Positions 36,831-45,737 of a stretch of 64,000 nucleotides of DNA are shown here, in pieces. The notes under the pieces were generated by a model that was not told the DNA's origin, did not search any database, and saw only the letters and a program-made list of their open reading frames with translations. The position numbers and the translations under genes are program-made. Within the stretch, counting starts at the first letter, position 1; each line of letters opens with the position of its first letter. This DNA comes from Actinomycetes bacterium (GTDB taxonomy: Bacteria; Actinomycetota; Acidimicrobiia; Acidimicrobiales; Palsa-688): positions 85,485-149,484 of the forward strand of contig JAKBBA010000003.1 of NCBI GenBank assembly GCA_021808665.1. Direction: 5' to 3'.

Positions 36831-38015
36831 TCAATCCGGCGAGCCGGGTTCATCGCCAAGTGCCGGCGTCGCGACACGCCAGGCTTCGCCCGTGCTGAGC
36901 GCCCAGGCTGTCCTCGCTGCAACGACAACCCAAAATCCGATCAAAGTGACGAACAGCACGCCGGCTGCCCAGTCAAGCGTTCGCATATGCCAAGCCGATC
37001 CCAAAGCTAGGGTCGCCACGGTGTACGCACCGATGGGGAAGGTGAAACCCCACCAGCCGATCCCGAAAGGCAGGCGGCCTGCGCGCAGGTACCTGACCAG
37101 CAGCGTCGCTGCTACAGCGAGCCACCAGACTCCGAACCCCCAAAGGGCGGCGGCGGCCACCTGGGACGTGGCTGCGATCGCGGAGCCTGAGGGGCCGAAG
37201 ACGGCGCTTGCGGCTGCGCTCATCTTGATCAGCGCCAAAGCCCCGACGCCTATAGGGCCTAGTCCTATCCACAGCGACGGTGCCAGGGCGGCGTGGGGAA
37301 GCGGGTGCAAGACGAGGCGGGTGTGCAGCATCCCCAAGATGAGGAGGTAGAGCATGAACCCCATTCCCCAGAAGGCATAAGCGATCAGCATCAGCCCGCG
37401 AGCGGTAGCCGGAGACGATCCGTGGACGAGGGGTACCAGTACGAGCGGCATGACGATGGTGACGACAGGAGGGATGAACCACGAGCCGTTGACTTTGTCC
37501 TGTCTGAGGTACGGACCGACGAAGAGTGTGTACGCGAAGACGACGCTACCTACGAAAGCCAGCGGGGCTCCAAGCCAGACGAGGGAGACCACGAGATCTC
37601 GGACGGTCTCGGCCGAGAACCACGTCGGGCCTACCGCCGAGGCGGTAGCGGCCAGTACGAGGATCCCTCCCGGAATCGTGCCGTAAAGAGCTCCTACTGT
37701 TGGGTCGTTGAGGTCCGCTAGAGAGGCGCCGGCGTGCTTGGCGAACCGGGCTATGTAGCCAACCAGCAGAGGTACGGCGATAGCTGTTGCTGCTATAGCC
37801 ATCACCTGGCTGAGGGTGCGGTCCGCTGAGGCGAGCGCTGTCACGCCTCCGGGATTCTGGGAGGCTGCGATCGCGACGATCGCCGTGCCCATCACCGCCC
37901 CGAACCATCCCGGGCTAAAGCCTCTGAGCTTTGAGGTTCCGGCGAACCCCGCTCCGCCGGTATCGTTTTTGGCCTGGTCGCCTGCGTCTGGCTCGTCGAG
38001 ATATCTTTTAAGCAT
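36831..38015 (-). CDS. TDT / SLAC1-TehA family anion channel
   Basis: The 394-residue protein has ten hydrophobic segments. It begins after a hydrophilic ~40-residue tail with SPGWFGAVMGTAIVAIAA, the first helix of TehA/SLAC1-like channels. Family-wide stretches include GSWFIPPVVTIVMPLVLVP, GMGFMLYLLILGML and GWWGFTFPIGAYTVATLALG. Members export or conduct tellurite-related anions, malate, sulfite or chloride. The ATG chosen is internal; 17 upstream codons are open but not conserved. The downstream gap to the enoyl-CoA hydratase is 40 bp (convergent). Confidence 0.87.
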   Translation of the reverse strand: MLKRYLDEPDAGDQAKNDTGGAGFAGTSKLRGFSPGWFGAVMGTAIVAIAASQNPGGVTALASADRTLSQVMAIAATAIAVPLLVGYIARFAKHAGASLADLNDPTVGALYGTIPGGILVLAATASAVGPTWFSAETVRDLVVSLVWLGAPLAFVGSVVFAYTLFVGPYLRQDKVNGSWFIPPVVTIVMPLVLVPLVHGSSPATARGLMLIAYAFWGMGFMLYLLILGMLHTRLVLHPLPHAALAPSLWIGLGPIGVGALALIKMSAAASAVFGPSGSAIAATSQVAAAALWGFGVWWLAVAATLLVRYLRAGRLPFGIGWWGFTFPIGAYTVATLALGSAWHMRTLDWAAGVLFVTLIGFWVVVAARTAWALSTGEAWRVATPALGDEPGSPD

Positions 38016-38109
38016 GCTATCGCTCCTCGCGGATGGCGTTGCATCCTTTGGGTGCAACGCTGTCACGCCTCAGGGCATTCTGTCCGGGACTAGAAAGGGC
38101 CGAAAGTCC

Positions 38110-39357
38110 TTAGCTGGCATCGCCGAAACGCAACGGGGAGTTCTCGGAACGTAGCTGGGCGAACAGGGCTGCACCCATCACTACCACCGGCACCTCCACT
38201 AGGAGGAACATGTGTGCATAGCCGACCAGCCCCGCCAGCCAGCCCGAAAGAAGCGGCACCACCACGCTGACAGCGTTGGCTGAGGCCATCAGCTGCCCGT
38301 TGGCCCTGGCTAGATGGGCCCTCGGAGTCCGTTCGGCTAACATGCCTGAGGCCAGTGGAAACGTGGCCCCGTGCGGTATTCCCAGCAGCACCATCGCGAA
38401 GACGAGCGGGGTGAAGCTGCCTGCCACCGACAGCATCGCAACCCCGGCGACGGTCGCGGCCACGGAGCACACCAACAAGGTCACCGTGGACGGCTTAGGT
38501 GAAGCGAAGGCTAGGAGGCCCCGCACGGCGAAAGACACCCCGAAGAAGACCCCGAACGCTACCTGTGCGCCAGCGGCGGAAGTGTGGTCTGTGTTGCGCG
38601 CCAGTAGAGCACCGAACGCTACAAGGGCGGCGAAAGGTACCTGGTAGGTGAGCATGACTGTGACCGCCAGTTTGAATGCGGGGGAACTTCGCCACGAGAA
38701 ACGGTCGACGTCACTGCGATTTTCGTCCGATGGCCCCGTTCTTGCAGCGGGGCGCTCCTCGACAGGAGCGCCCCGCTGACGCAAAACTGCGATTAGCGAC
38801 GCGGCCGTTGCGGCGGCTGGAAGGGGCAGCAGGACAGCGAACGTTTCTCGTAGCGAGTCGTGTGTAGCGCGTAGCACCACCGCCTCCAGTAGGGGGCCGA
38901 CCAGCAAACTTACCGACAGCGCCAGGGCGAAAACCGCGAGAGCCCTGGCCCTCTCGTGGGCGGGTCCGCCAGCGATGGCGGTCATCAAGGCGGGGAAAGC
39001 GAGCCCTCCCCCTAGTCCGAGGACGCCAGCCGCCAACCAGACTCCTATGGTGCCCGTGGGGGAAGCTAGCAATCCGAATGCCACAAGACCGAACATCTGG
39101 CCGGCCGCGACCAGCATGAGGGTGTGCTGCGGGCGGCTCCTGCCGACGATCTGCGTAGCGCAGACTACCGAAGCTGCGGCGGCCAACCCTCCCATCTCCC
39201 CGACTGTCGTGTTGCTCAGGTGCAGCAGGTTACGGGCTACCAGAGGGTAAGTGGTCTGCCCCGCATTTTGCCCCGAACGCCCAAAGGCGGCTATGGCAAG
39301 CAGTAGAGGTGACACGGTCCAAACAAGACCCGACGTCTTGGGAGATCTCAAAAGCAC
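38110..39357 (-). CDS. MFS transporter
   Basis: The 415-residue protein has 12 hydrophobic segments with a charged middle loop (about 195-225, PVEERPAARTGPSDENRS). Loop 2-3 signature is weak; the fifth-helix motif GLGGGLAFPALMTAIAG and the second-half IPHGATFPLASGML are typical for MFS antiporters. The N-terminus starts with an ATG followed by a short basic stretch. The substrate is unknown. It is 95 bp upstream of the TDT channel on the same strand. Confidence 0.82.
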   Translation of the reverse strand: MLLRSPKTSGLVWTVSPLLLAIAAFGRSGQNAGQTTYPLVARNLLHLSNTTVGEMGGLAAAASVVCATQIVGRSRPQHTLMLVAAGQMFGLVAFGLLASPTGTIGVWLAAGVLGLGGGLAFPALMTAIAGGPAHERARALAVFALALSVSLLVGPLLEAVVLRATHDSLRETFAVLLPLPAAATAASLIAVLRQRGAPVEERPAARTGPSDENRSDVDRFSWRSSPAFKLAVTVMLTYQVPFAALVAFGALLARNTDHTSAAGAQVAFGVFFGVSFAVRGLLAFASPKPSTVTLLVCSVAATVAGVAMLSVAGSFTPLVFAMVLLGIPHGATFPLASGMLAERTPRAHLARANGQLMASANAVSVVVPLLSGWLAGLVGYAHMFLLVEVPVVVMGAALFAQLRSENSPLRFGDAS

Positions 39358-39541
39358 TCACCAGTGTCGTATGGCAAAAGCCCGCGTCTGAACTCGATCA
39401 CTTTCTTCTCATTTTACAGTCTCCGGTGGTCGTGCCGAGAGGTGCTTCGCTCGCCGACGTCGCTGTAGTGTTCCAGTGCAGCATCCGCCGGCCGGTCTCG
39501 GTTGGCGTCATCTCAGTTCGCCCCCAAGAAAGGAACCGGCT

Positions 39542-40339
39542 GTGGATCTCGGACTGTTCGCCAAAAGGGCCATTGTCACTGGTGGAAGTCGTGGTATCGG
39601 TAAGGCCGTGGCTGCAGCGTTGAGCTCTGAAGGGGCCAGCGTCGTCATAGGAGCCCGGGGCGAGGAGATGCTCAGCCAGGCTGCGGCCGATCTGAGCGCA
39701 GGTGGGGCGAACGTGATACCTCTGCGCGTCGACACCGGCGACAACCATTCGGTGAAGGAGTTCGTAAAGCGGGCGGTCGGAGCGCTCGGGGGCGTTGACA
39801 TCCTCGTGAACAGCGCTGCGCAGCCGAGCGGGCAGGCGAAGCCACCCAAGGTCGTCGAGGTTGAAGGCCCGGCCTTCTTCGCCGATATCAACGTGAAGGT
39901 TCTCGGCTACCTGCGGATGATCAAGGAAGTAGCTCCACTCATGGCAGGCCAAGGTTGGGGTCGGATCATCAACGTAGACGGCCTGGGTGCCCGGATGGCC
40001 GGCTCGCCGGTAACCTCGATGCGCAACGCTGCGGTGGCGGCACTCACAAAGAACGCCGCCGACGAGCTTGGATCGTCGGGCATCAACGTCGTCGCCGTGA
40101 GCCCTGGGCTGGTCCGCACCGAGGCGACTCCTAGCGTGTTGTCGTCCCAGGCCGCTTCCCAAGGCAGGACCGTCGAGGAGCTCGAAGCCCGCATCGGAGC
40201 CGGCTACGCTATAGGGCGAATGGTGACGGCCGCCGAGGTCGCCGCTGTCGTCGCATTCCTCTCCTCGCCTCTAAGCGTCTCCATCACAGGTGACGTGATC
40301 GCGTGCGGAGGTGGTGTGAGAGGACCGATCTACTACTGA
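39542..40339 (+). CDS. SDR-fold protein lacking catalytic Tyr/Lys
   Basis: The 265-residue protein has the SDR Rossmann glycine motif TGGSRGIGKAVAAAL, NSAA in place of NNAG, and the C-terminal PGLVRTEAT. Where YxxxK should be, it reads VTSMRNAAVAALTK, so the catalytic Tyr and Lys are absent. The Ser region (NVDGLGARM) also lacks the usual Ser. It belongs to a divergent actinobacterial SDR group and may bind a nucleotide without classic dehydrogenase chemistry. GTG start behind AAAGGA. The flavoprotein gene follows 70 bp downstream. Confidence 0.8.
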   Translation: MDLGLFAKRAIVTGGSRGIGKAVAAALSSEGASVVIGARGEEMLSQAAADLSAGGANVIPLRVDTGDNHSVKEFVKRAVGALGGVDILVNSAAQPSGQAKPPKVVEVEGPAFFADINVKVLGYLRMIKEVAPLMAGQGWGRIINVDGLGARMAGSPVTSMRNAAVAALTKNAADELGSSGINVVAVSPGLVRTEATPSVLSSQAASQGRTVEELEARIGAGYAIGRMVTAAEVAAVVAFLSSPLSVSITGDVIACGGGVRGPIYY

Positions 40340-40409
40340 GCGGCCCGGCCAATTCGCCGGGCGGCGCTGCCGGCTTGTCAAATATCGTTCTCGAAACAGG
40401 TGGTGCAAC

Positions 40410-42014
40410 GTGGCCGTGAAGCGAAGTTTGTGGATGTTCGGTCTCGAGGCGGACGAGCCGTCCTACGAGGCGAGGGTCGCTGCAGCGGCCCGGCTTTCCG
40501 AGCGTCTCGGCGTCGAGCTCCAAGCCCCACGAATCCCGCCAGTCGAAACCCTGCAGCTGCGCGAACCCAGGATCACGCCGCCAGAAGCCCTAGCCGGCTT
40601 CTGCCGCCAGGATGTCAGGGACCGCGCCTACCACTCTTACGGCTACGACCGCGTCGACCACGGTGTGTGGGGGAACTACCCCAACCCGCCGGACGTCGTA
40701 GCGCACCCTCGAAGCGACGAAGAACTCGAGGCGATCCTGGAGTGGGCCGATAACGGTGGTTTCTGCGTAATCCCCTTCGGTGGGGGCTCCTCGGTGGTAG
40801 GGGGAGTGACACCCCCCGACGACCTCGGACCAGTGGTAACGGTATCCCTGGACGCTATGGACCGCGTGCTGGAAGTGGACGCGACCTCGCGGGCCGCTCG
40901 CATCCAGGCTGGAGTGTTCGGGCCGCACCTCGAAGAGCAGCTCCGTCCGCTCGGGTTCACTCTCCGGCATTTCCCGCAGAGCTTCGCAGGCTCGACCTTG
41001 GGCGGGTGGATCGCCACGCGGGCCGGCGGGCACTACGCGACAAACCACACGCACATCGACGACTTCGTAGAGTCGCTACGGATGCTCACCCCCAGCGGTT
41101 GGTTGGAAACCTGCAGGCTTCCGGCGTCGGGAGCCGGGCCAGACCCGAACAGGCTGGCGATCGGCTCCGAAGGTGTCCTCGGGATCATCTCCGAAGCCTG
41201 GATGCGCATCCAGCTGCGCCCGCGCTTTCGCGCTAGCGCGGCGGTGACCTTCCCAACATGGGACGGAGGTTGGGAAGCCACCCGAAGGATCGCCCAGGCG
41301 AAGCTGTGGCCGGCCAACCTGCGCCTGCTCGACCCGGATCTCGCCAGGAGCAGCGCCGGTACGGGCTCGGGAGCGGCGTTGCTCATAATAGGTTTCGAGT
41401 CCGGAGAGTTGTCGCAGCGCTCCAACATCGCCGATGCGCTGTCGATAGCACGCGACGCCGGAGGGGTCGTCGACGATGCCGAGGTACGCGTCGAGGACGG
41501 CTCCGAACGTCCAACCGGCAGGGGAGGTGCCATCGGTGCTTGGAGAGAGGCCTTTATTCCCGGGGAGTCAGGCGGTGGTCTTGGCGGTCTGGCCGGTCTG
41601 GGTGTAGTGGCGGGGACCTTCGAGACCGCGGTCACCTGGGAAAGCTGGCCCGAACTCGACTACAGGGTTCGCTCGGCTACCCATGAAGCGCTTCAGGTCA
41701 CCTGCGGGGGAGGTTCGCTCAACTGCCGTTTCACCCACGTTTACCCTGACGGACCCGCCCCCTATTACACTTACGTAGGGGCCATGCCCCAGGGGATGAA
41801 AGCGGCAGAAGCCCACGGCGCAGTCAAGCAGGCAGCCTCCGATGCGATCCTCGCGTGCGGTGGGACGATCACCCACCATCACGCGGTGGGTCGCCTGCAC
41901 CGCCCCTGGTATGACCAGGAGCGGCCGGACCTCTTCGCTCGGGTTCTTCGTGCCGCCAAGTCGACTCTCGACCCCGGGGGGATCCTCAACCCTGGGGTCC
42001 TAATCGACCCTTGA
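40410..42014 (+). CDS. FAD-linked oxidase, alkyl-DHAP synthase-like
   Basis: This 534-residue VAO/PCMH-fold flavoprotein has the FAD loop VIPFGGGSSVVGGVTP (~123-138), AGVFGPHLEEQL, TLGGWIATRAGGHYATNHTHIDD (in parts), GSEGVLGIISEA, and near the C-terminus ITHHHAVGRLH, the His triplet used by alkyl-dihydroxyacetonephosphate synthases for ether-lipid formation. The C-terminus ends DPGGILNPGVLI as in the family. Whether it makes alkyl-DHAP or is another hydroxy-acid oxidase cannot be decided. GTG start. The SDR gene upstream is likely cotranscribed. Confidence 0.83.
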   Translation: MAVKRSLWMFGLEADEPSYEARVAAAARLSERLGVELQAPRIPPVETLQLREPRITPPEALAGFCRQDVRDRAYHSYGYDRVDHGVWGNYPNPPDVVAHPRSDEELEAILEWADNGGFCVIPFGGGSSVVGGVTPPDDLGPVVTVSLDAMDRVLEVDATSRAARIQAGVFGPHLEEQLRPLGFTLRHFPQSFAGSTLGGWIATRAGGHYATNHTHIDDFVESLRMLTPSGWLETCRLPASGAGPDPNRLAIGSEGVLGIISEAWMRIQLRPRFRASAAVTFPTWDGGWEATRRIAQAKLWPANLRLLDPDLARSSAGTGSGAALLIIGFESGELSQRSNIADALSIARDAGGVVDDAEVRVEDGSERPTGRGGAIGAWREAFIPGESGGGLGGLAGLGVVAGTFETAVTWESWPELDYRVRSATHEALQVTCGGGSLNCRFTHVYPDGPAPYYTYVGAMPQGMKAAEAHGAVKQAASDAILACGGTITHHHAVGRLHRPWYDQERPDLFARVLRAAKSTLDPGGILNPGVLIDP

Positions 42015-42064
42015 GCCCACGTCCGAATGCTGAAAGGCTCTGAAGTCGGTTGGTGGAGACTGCC

Positions 42065-42625
42065 TCAGGCCGGTTCGGTCGGAAGGCCGGTTAAACCCGG
42101 GTCCAACTGGACTCTAAGGCTCTTAAGGGCCATCGCAACCATATGGTAGTGGCCTACGAGCATCGGTAACTCGATGAGCTGGGGCACGTCGTAGCGTGCG
42201 GACAGGAGCTCCCAGACGGCGTCGCTCAGGTCGTAGGTGCTGTGAAGCTCGTCCGCAGCGGTCAAAAGCGCTGCGTCGAATGGCTCCCATCCGGCTTCTG
42301 ACCCGGACGGGATGCGAGCGATCTCTTGCTCGGTGAGCCCCGCTTCAAGACCAAGCCTCCTGTGCTGGGCCCACTCGTAGCCAGCCTGACAGTTCCAAGC
42401 TGTGCGAAGGATCAGCAACTCCCTGTCCCTGGGCGGGAGCTTCCCCGAAAGCAGTTTACCGCCGAAGGGCAGCCACCTGCGGGTGAGACCCTCGGCCCGT
42501 ATCAGGGTGGTGAAGATGTTGGCTTCGGAACCGGCGACGCTCACGCCTTCCAGCAGAGCCTGCGCTGAGGGGGAGCGCTGATTCTTCGGCAGGGGAGCCA
42601 CGCGAGGGGCAGTAGTTTCTGACAT
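42065..42625 (-). CDS. Carboxymuconolactone decarboxylase (AhpD-like) family protein
   Basis: The 186-residue helical protein matches CMD-family proteins: RELLILRTAWNCQAGYEWAQHRRLGLEAGL (in parts) near residues 69-98, with only one Cys instead of the CxxC of AhpD, and later LIELPMLVGHYHMVAMAL. Such single-Cys CMD proteins are common in actinobacterial catabolic clusters; the reaction is unknown. The start is the ATG before SETTAPRV. It is divergent from the P450 gene with a ~118 bp gap. Confidence 0.82.
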   Translation of the reverse strand: MSETTAPRVAPLPKNQRSPSAQALLEGVSVAGSEANIFTTLIRAEGLTRRWLPFGGKLLSGKLPPRDRELLILRTAWNCQAGYEWAQHRRLGLEAGLTEQEIARIPSGSEAGWEPFDAALLTAADELHSTYDLSDAVWELLSARYDVPQLIELPMLVGHYHMVAMALKSLRVQLDPGLTGLPTEPA

Positions 42626-42743
42626 GAGACGAGGGTAATCCGGCATCCGGGGGCGTCGTCGCCGGTAAGGGTTCGGATGACCGACGCCAGCTGAGAGGCG
42701 TTAGGCTCAGCTCCAACTCAGTCACGAAACGAGGGGAGCGCAG

Positions 42744-43976
42744 GTGGACGGTACCGTACACGAGGGGGCATCCGGCACTCCTCTGGTAGCTCTGGACGAC
42801 CCCGGTTCGTTTGCCTCAGGCCATCCTCACGCGCAGTACCGATGGCTTCGCTCGAACCACCCGGTGTGGTTCCATCCCGAGCTCGACGGGCCGGGATTCT
42901 GGGCGGTCACGAAGTATAGAGACGTCCAGCGAGTGAGCAGGGACCCGGAGAGTTTCTCCTCCTGGTTGGGCGGGGTCATGCTCGCCGACTCCGACGAGGC
43001 GACCCTTGCGGGCTCCCGGTTGATGATGCTCTTCATGGATCCTCCCGACCACACCCGCTACAGACGGCTGGTCAGCAGAGGTTTCACTCCCCGGGCGGCG
43101 CGAGCATGGAAGGAGCGGATCGACGCGCTCGCCGTCCGCATCGTGGATAAAGTCGCCCCTGTCGGTTCCTGCGACCTGGTGGGCGAGGTGGCCGGCGAGA
43201 TGCCTTCGCTGGTGATAGCCGATCTGATGGGCATTCCGAGCGACGACGGCCGGCGTCTCTACCACCTCACGGAGATTATGCACTCTTCTGACCCCGCTCA
43301 TAGCGTCGAGGACCGGATTGCAGCCATAACCGAGATGCACGAGTACGCGACGTCCACAGCTACGGAGAAGATCGCCCGTCCCGGCGACGACCTGGCGACC
43401 CTCCTGGTGCACGCAGAAGTGGACGGGGAGCGTTTGAGCACCGACGAGTTCAACTGGTTCTTCCTGCTTTTGGTGAACGCCGGAGGCGACACCACCCGTA
43501 ACCTGGTAGCGGGCGGCGTCGAGGCGCTCCTCGACCATCCCCGCGAACTGGAGCGCCTAGCAGCGGACCCGACCGGGTTGATGCCCAGCGCCGTAGAGGA
43601 GCTGCTCCGTTATGTCAGCCCGGTGGTCCACATGCGACGAACCGCGACCGCCGACACGACCCTGGGGGACCAGCCGATTGCACAGGGCGACAAGGTAGTG
43701 GTCTTCTATGCGTCGGCGAACCGCGACGAGACGGTGTGGTCCGATCCCGACGAGCTGGACCTGACCCGAACCCCGAACGATCACGTGGCGTTTGGGGGTG
43801 GCGGCCCCCACATGTGCCTCGGCGCTCACTTCGCCCGCCTAGAAGCCGCCGCTGTGCTCCGCGAGATCGTGACCCGAATGCAAGATCTGAGGCCAGCCGG
43901 TCCAATCGAGAGGCTCCCATCTACTTTCATCGCTGGGCCACGTCACTTTCCCGTCGAGTTCCGCGCCCGGACGTGA
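42744..43976 (+). CDS. Cytochrome P450
   Basis: The 410-residue bacterial class I P450 has the I-helix VNAGGDTTR (244-252), ExxR in EELLR (285-289) and the heme loop FGGGGPHMCLG with Cys358. The C-terminal SPVVHMRRTATADT region resembles CYP125/CYP142-like sterol hydroxylases, though the substrate is only a guess. GTG start behind GAGGGGAGCGCAG. No ferredoxin gene is adjacent. A convergent SDR lies 92 bp downstream. Together with BVMO, SDR and hydratase genes it suggests cyclic-lipid catabolism. Confidence 0.92.
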   Translation: MDGTVHEGASGTPLVALDDPGSFASGHPHAQYRWLRSNHPVWFHPELDGPGFWAVTKYRDVQRVSRDPESFSSWLGGVMLADSDEATLAGSRLMMLFMDPPDHTRYRRLVSRGFTPRAARAWKERIDALAVRIVDKVAPVGSCDLVGEVAGEMPSLVIADLMGIPSDDGRRLYHLTEIMHSSDPAHSVEDRIAAITEMHEYATSTATEKIARPGDDLATLLVHAEVDGERLSTDEFNWFFLLLVNAGGDTTRNLVAGGVEALLDHPRELERLAADPTGLMPSAVEELLRYVSPVVHMRRTATADTTLGDQPIAQGDKVVVFYASANRDETVWSDPDELDLTRTPNDHVAFGGGGPHMCLGAHFARLEAAAVLREIVTRMQDLRPAGPIERLPSTFIAGPRHFPVEFRART

Positions 43977-44068
43977 AAGTCGACAAACCGGCCAGCTTCG
44001 AGGGCAACGTGACGTTCGTGGCCTCTCCGCGCAACCTGCCGTGACGTCCGAACGATGTGCAATGCTGC

Positions 44069-44899
44069 TCAAATGAACCGTGGTTGCTCCTCGAAGGTCC
44101 TGTCGATCTGAGCGAAGCGGCGGCGGATGGACTCTCGGCTCTCCTCGTGGGGTAACACGTAGAGCCGTCCGGCCTCTATGGCGTCCACCGTCAGGTCGGC
44201 TACCATCTCTACGGGCAGGACTCTACCTGCGAGGTCGCCGTCATCCTCGGACATGTCACCCGCCTCGCGCGTTTGGGCGGCCTCCCCGTAGCTGGCACTG
44301 CGGTTTCTCTCAGATCGGCCGATAGCGGTACTGACCCGCATGGGGCACAGTACCGACACTCCGATTCCCTCCGGGCGTAGCTCCCTGCGCAGCACCTCCG
44401 CCAAAGCGACCACGCCGTACTTCGCCACGCAGTAGGGCCCGAGCCCGACGTTGGGAACCAAGCCGGCGAATGAGGCGGTGAAAGCCAGGTGACCTCCCTC
44501 CCCTTGGCTGATCAGCCGTGGCAGGAAGGCCTCGACTCCGTGTATCGGCCCCCAAAGGTCCACGTCTATCACCCAGCGCCAGTCGTCGTGTGACATGCCG
44601 GCTACGGGACCTGCCACGGCAACGCCGGCATTGTTGAAGACTACGTGCACCTCTGACAGGACAGAGAACGACCTTTCCGCCAACTCGGCCATCGATTCGA
44701 GGGAAGTAACGTCGCAGATTGCGCCGTGGGCTTGTGCCCCGCCTGCCCGTAGGCGACCGACAGCATCGTCTAGAGCGTCGGCTTCGATGTCCGCGAGCAG
44801 CACACGGGCTCCCCGCTCAGCAAGCCGGGCAGCAGTAGCGAATCCGATTCCGCTGGCACCACCCGTTATCACAGCACCTCTACCGGCTATGGTCGTCAT
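44069..44899 (-). CDS. Short-chain dehydrogenase/reductase
   Basis: The 276-residue classical SDR has TGGASGIGFATAARLAERG (~12), LLADIE for cofactor choice (NAD-like acid), NNAGVAVAGP, catalytic Ser in FTASFAGLVP and YCVAKYG with Tyr/Lys. The C-terminal extension after 215 (REAGDMSEDDGDLAGRVLP) is typical of actinobacterial SDRs that follow P450 or steroid genes. The substrate is unknown. It converges with the P450 gene and lies 9 bp from the LicD-like gene's stop. Confidence 0.9.
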   Translation of the reverse strand: MTTIAGRGAVITGGASGIGFATAARLAERGARVLLADIEADALDDAVGRLRAGGAQAHGAICDVTSLESMAELAERSFSVLSEVHVVFNNAGVAVAGPVAGMSHDDWRWVIDVDLWGPIHGVEAFLPRLISQGEGGHLAFTASFAGLVPNVGLGPYCVAKYGVVALAEVLRRELRPEGIGVSVLCPMRVSTAIGRSERNRSASYGEAAQTREAGDMSEDDGDLAGRVLPVEMVADLTVDAIEAGRLYVLPHEESRESIRRRFAQIDRTFEEQPRFI

Positions 44900-44908
44900 G
44901 GATTGACA

Positions 44909-45595
44909 TTAGCTGTCCAGCAATATCTGCCCTGTCGGGGAAAGTGGAGTCCAACCGCCGCCCGGTCGCACGCAGGGAGTTACCTTCGTGATCGACGGGG
45001 AGTCCAGCGCGCTCCAACTCGGATCGGGAACGCGCCAACCAACGCCGTACAAGGCGCTCAGGTCGGCGTCACTGTCAGCGGCGCAAGGCCAGTCACAGCC
45101 CCACGCGCGGATCGATGCGAGACTTTGAGCGGGCACGCTTCCTTCGATGAGCACCACCCCGCCATCACGCACAGTGAACGCGCGGTAACGAAGCTTCCCG
45201 TCGTTAGCATCGTCTAGAACCGAGAAGTCGTAGTCGAACCCGTGCCTGACAAGGTGAAGCGCCACCAGTTCTCCACGGTCGAGGAAGTTCTCGCGTGTCT
45301 TGAAACCGAGCGCCGTGAGACTGTCTATTGTGCGCATCAGCGCCGGTAGGTCCTTGCGGCGGATGGCAACGTCGAGGTCACGATCCCAAGCGAGAATGTC
45401 GCCGCTGCGGCGTAAACCTAACAGCGTGCCCCCCCAGATCCACCAACGGCCCGATAGCTCGCTAGACGAAACCGCCTGGTAGAAGCACCGAAGATCGCGC
45501 CTGCGTCTCCATGCGTAGGCTTTGCGGTAGGCGGCTTTCAGGATGCCTACGCGTCCCAATGCAGTCCGGACAGCAAGCGTCGGGTTCCGGGTCAT
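44909..45595 (-). CDS. LicD/fukutin-like nucleotidyltransferase-fold protein
   Basis: The 228-residue protein carries WIWGGTLLGLRRSGDILAWD and then RDLDVAI, the LicD signature G-(S/T)-LLG-x-R-x-G-x-I-x-WD-x-D-x-D at about residues 53-78, with acidic residues for metal-nucleotide binding. LicD proteins transfer phosphocholine or other phospho-groups onto surface glycans. It has no signal peptide. It is oriented opposite the CDP-sugar operon that begins ~140 bp away, consistent with envelope polysaccharide decoration. Confidence 0.8.
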   Translation of the reverse strand: MTRNPTLAVRTALGRVGILKAAYRKAYAWRRRRDLRCFYQAVSSSELSGRWWIWGGTLLGLRRSGDILAWDRDLDVAIRRKDLPALMRTIDSLTALGFKTRENFLDRGELVALHLVRHGFDYDFSVLDDANDGKLRYRAFTVRDGGVVLIEGSVPAQSLASIRAWGCDWPCAADSDADLSALYGVGWRVPDPSWSALDSPSITKVTPCVRPGGGWTPLSPTGQILLDS

Positions 45596-45737
45596 CTTCC
45601 ACGTGGTGACTGTTCGAAAGGGATTGGTGGTGAGCGCTTCGGCATGAGTTCCAAGCTTAACTATCGGCCGGCGCGTGCCGAAGCATTAGGGGCGCTCTGA
45701 GCGTGAGTCGCTGTCATCTACGTCGGGACGGTACTGC

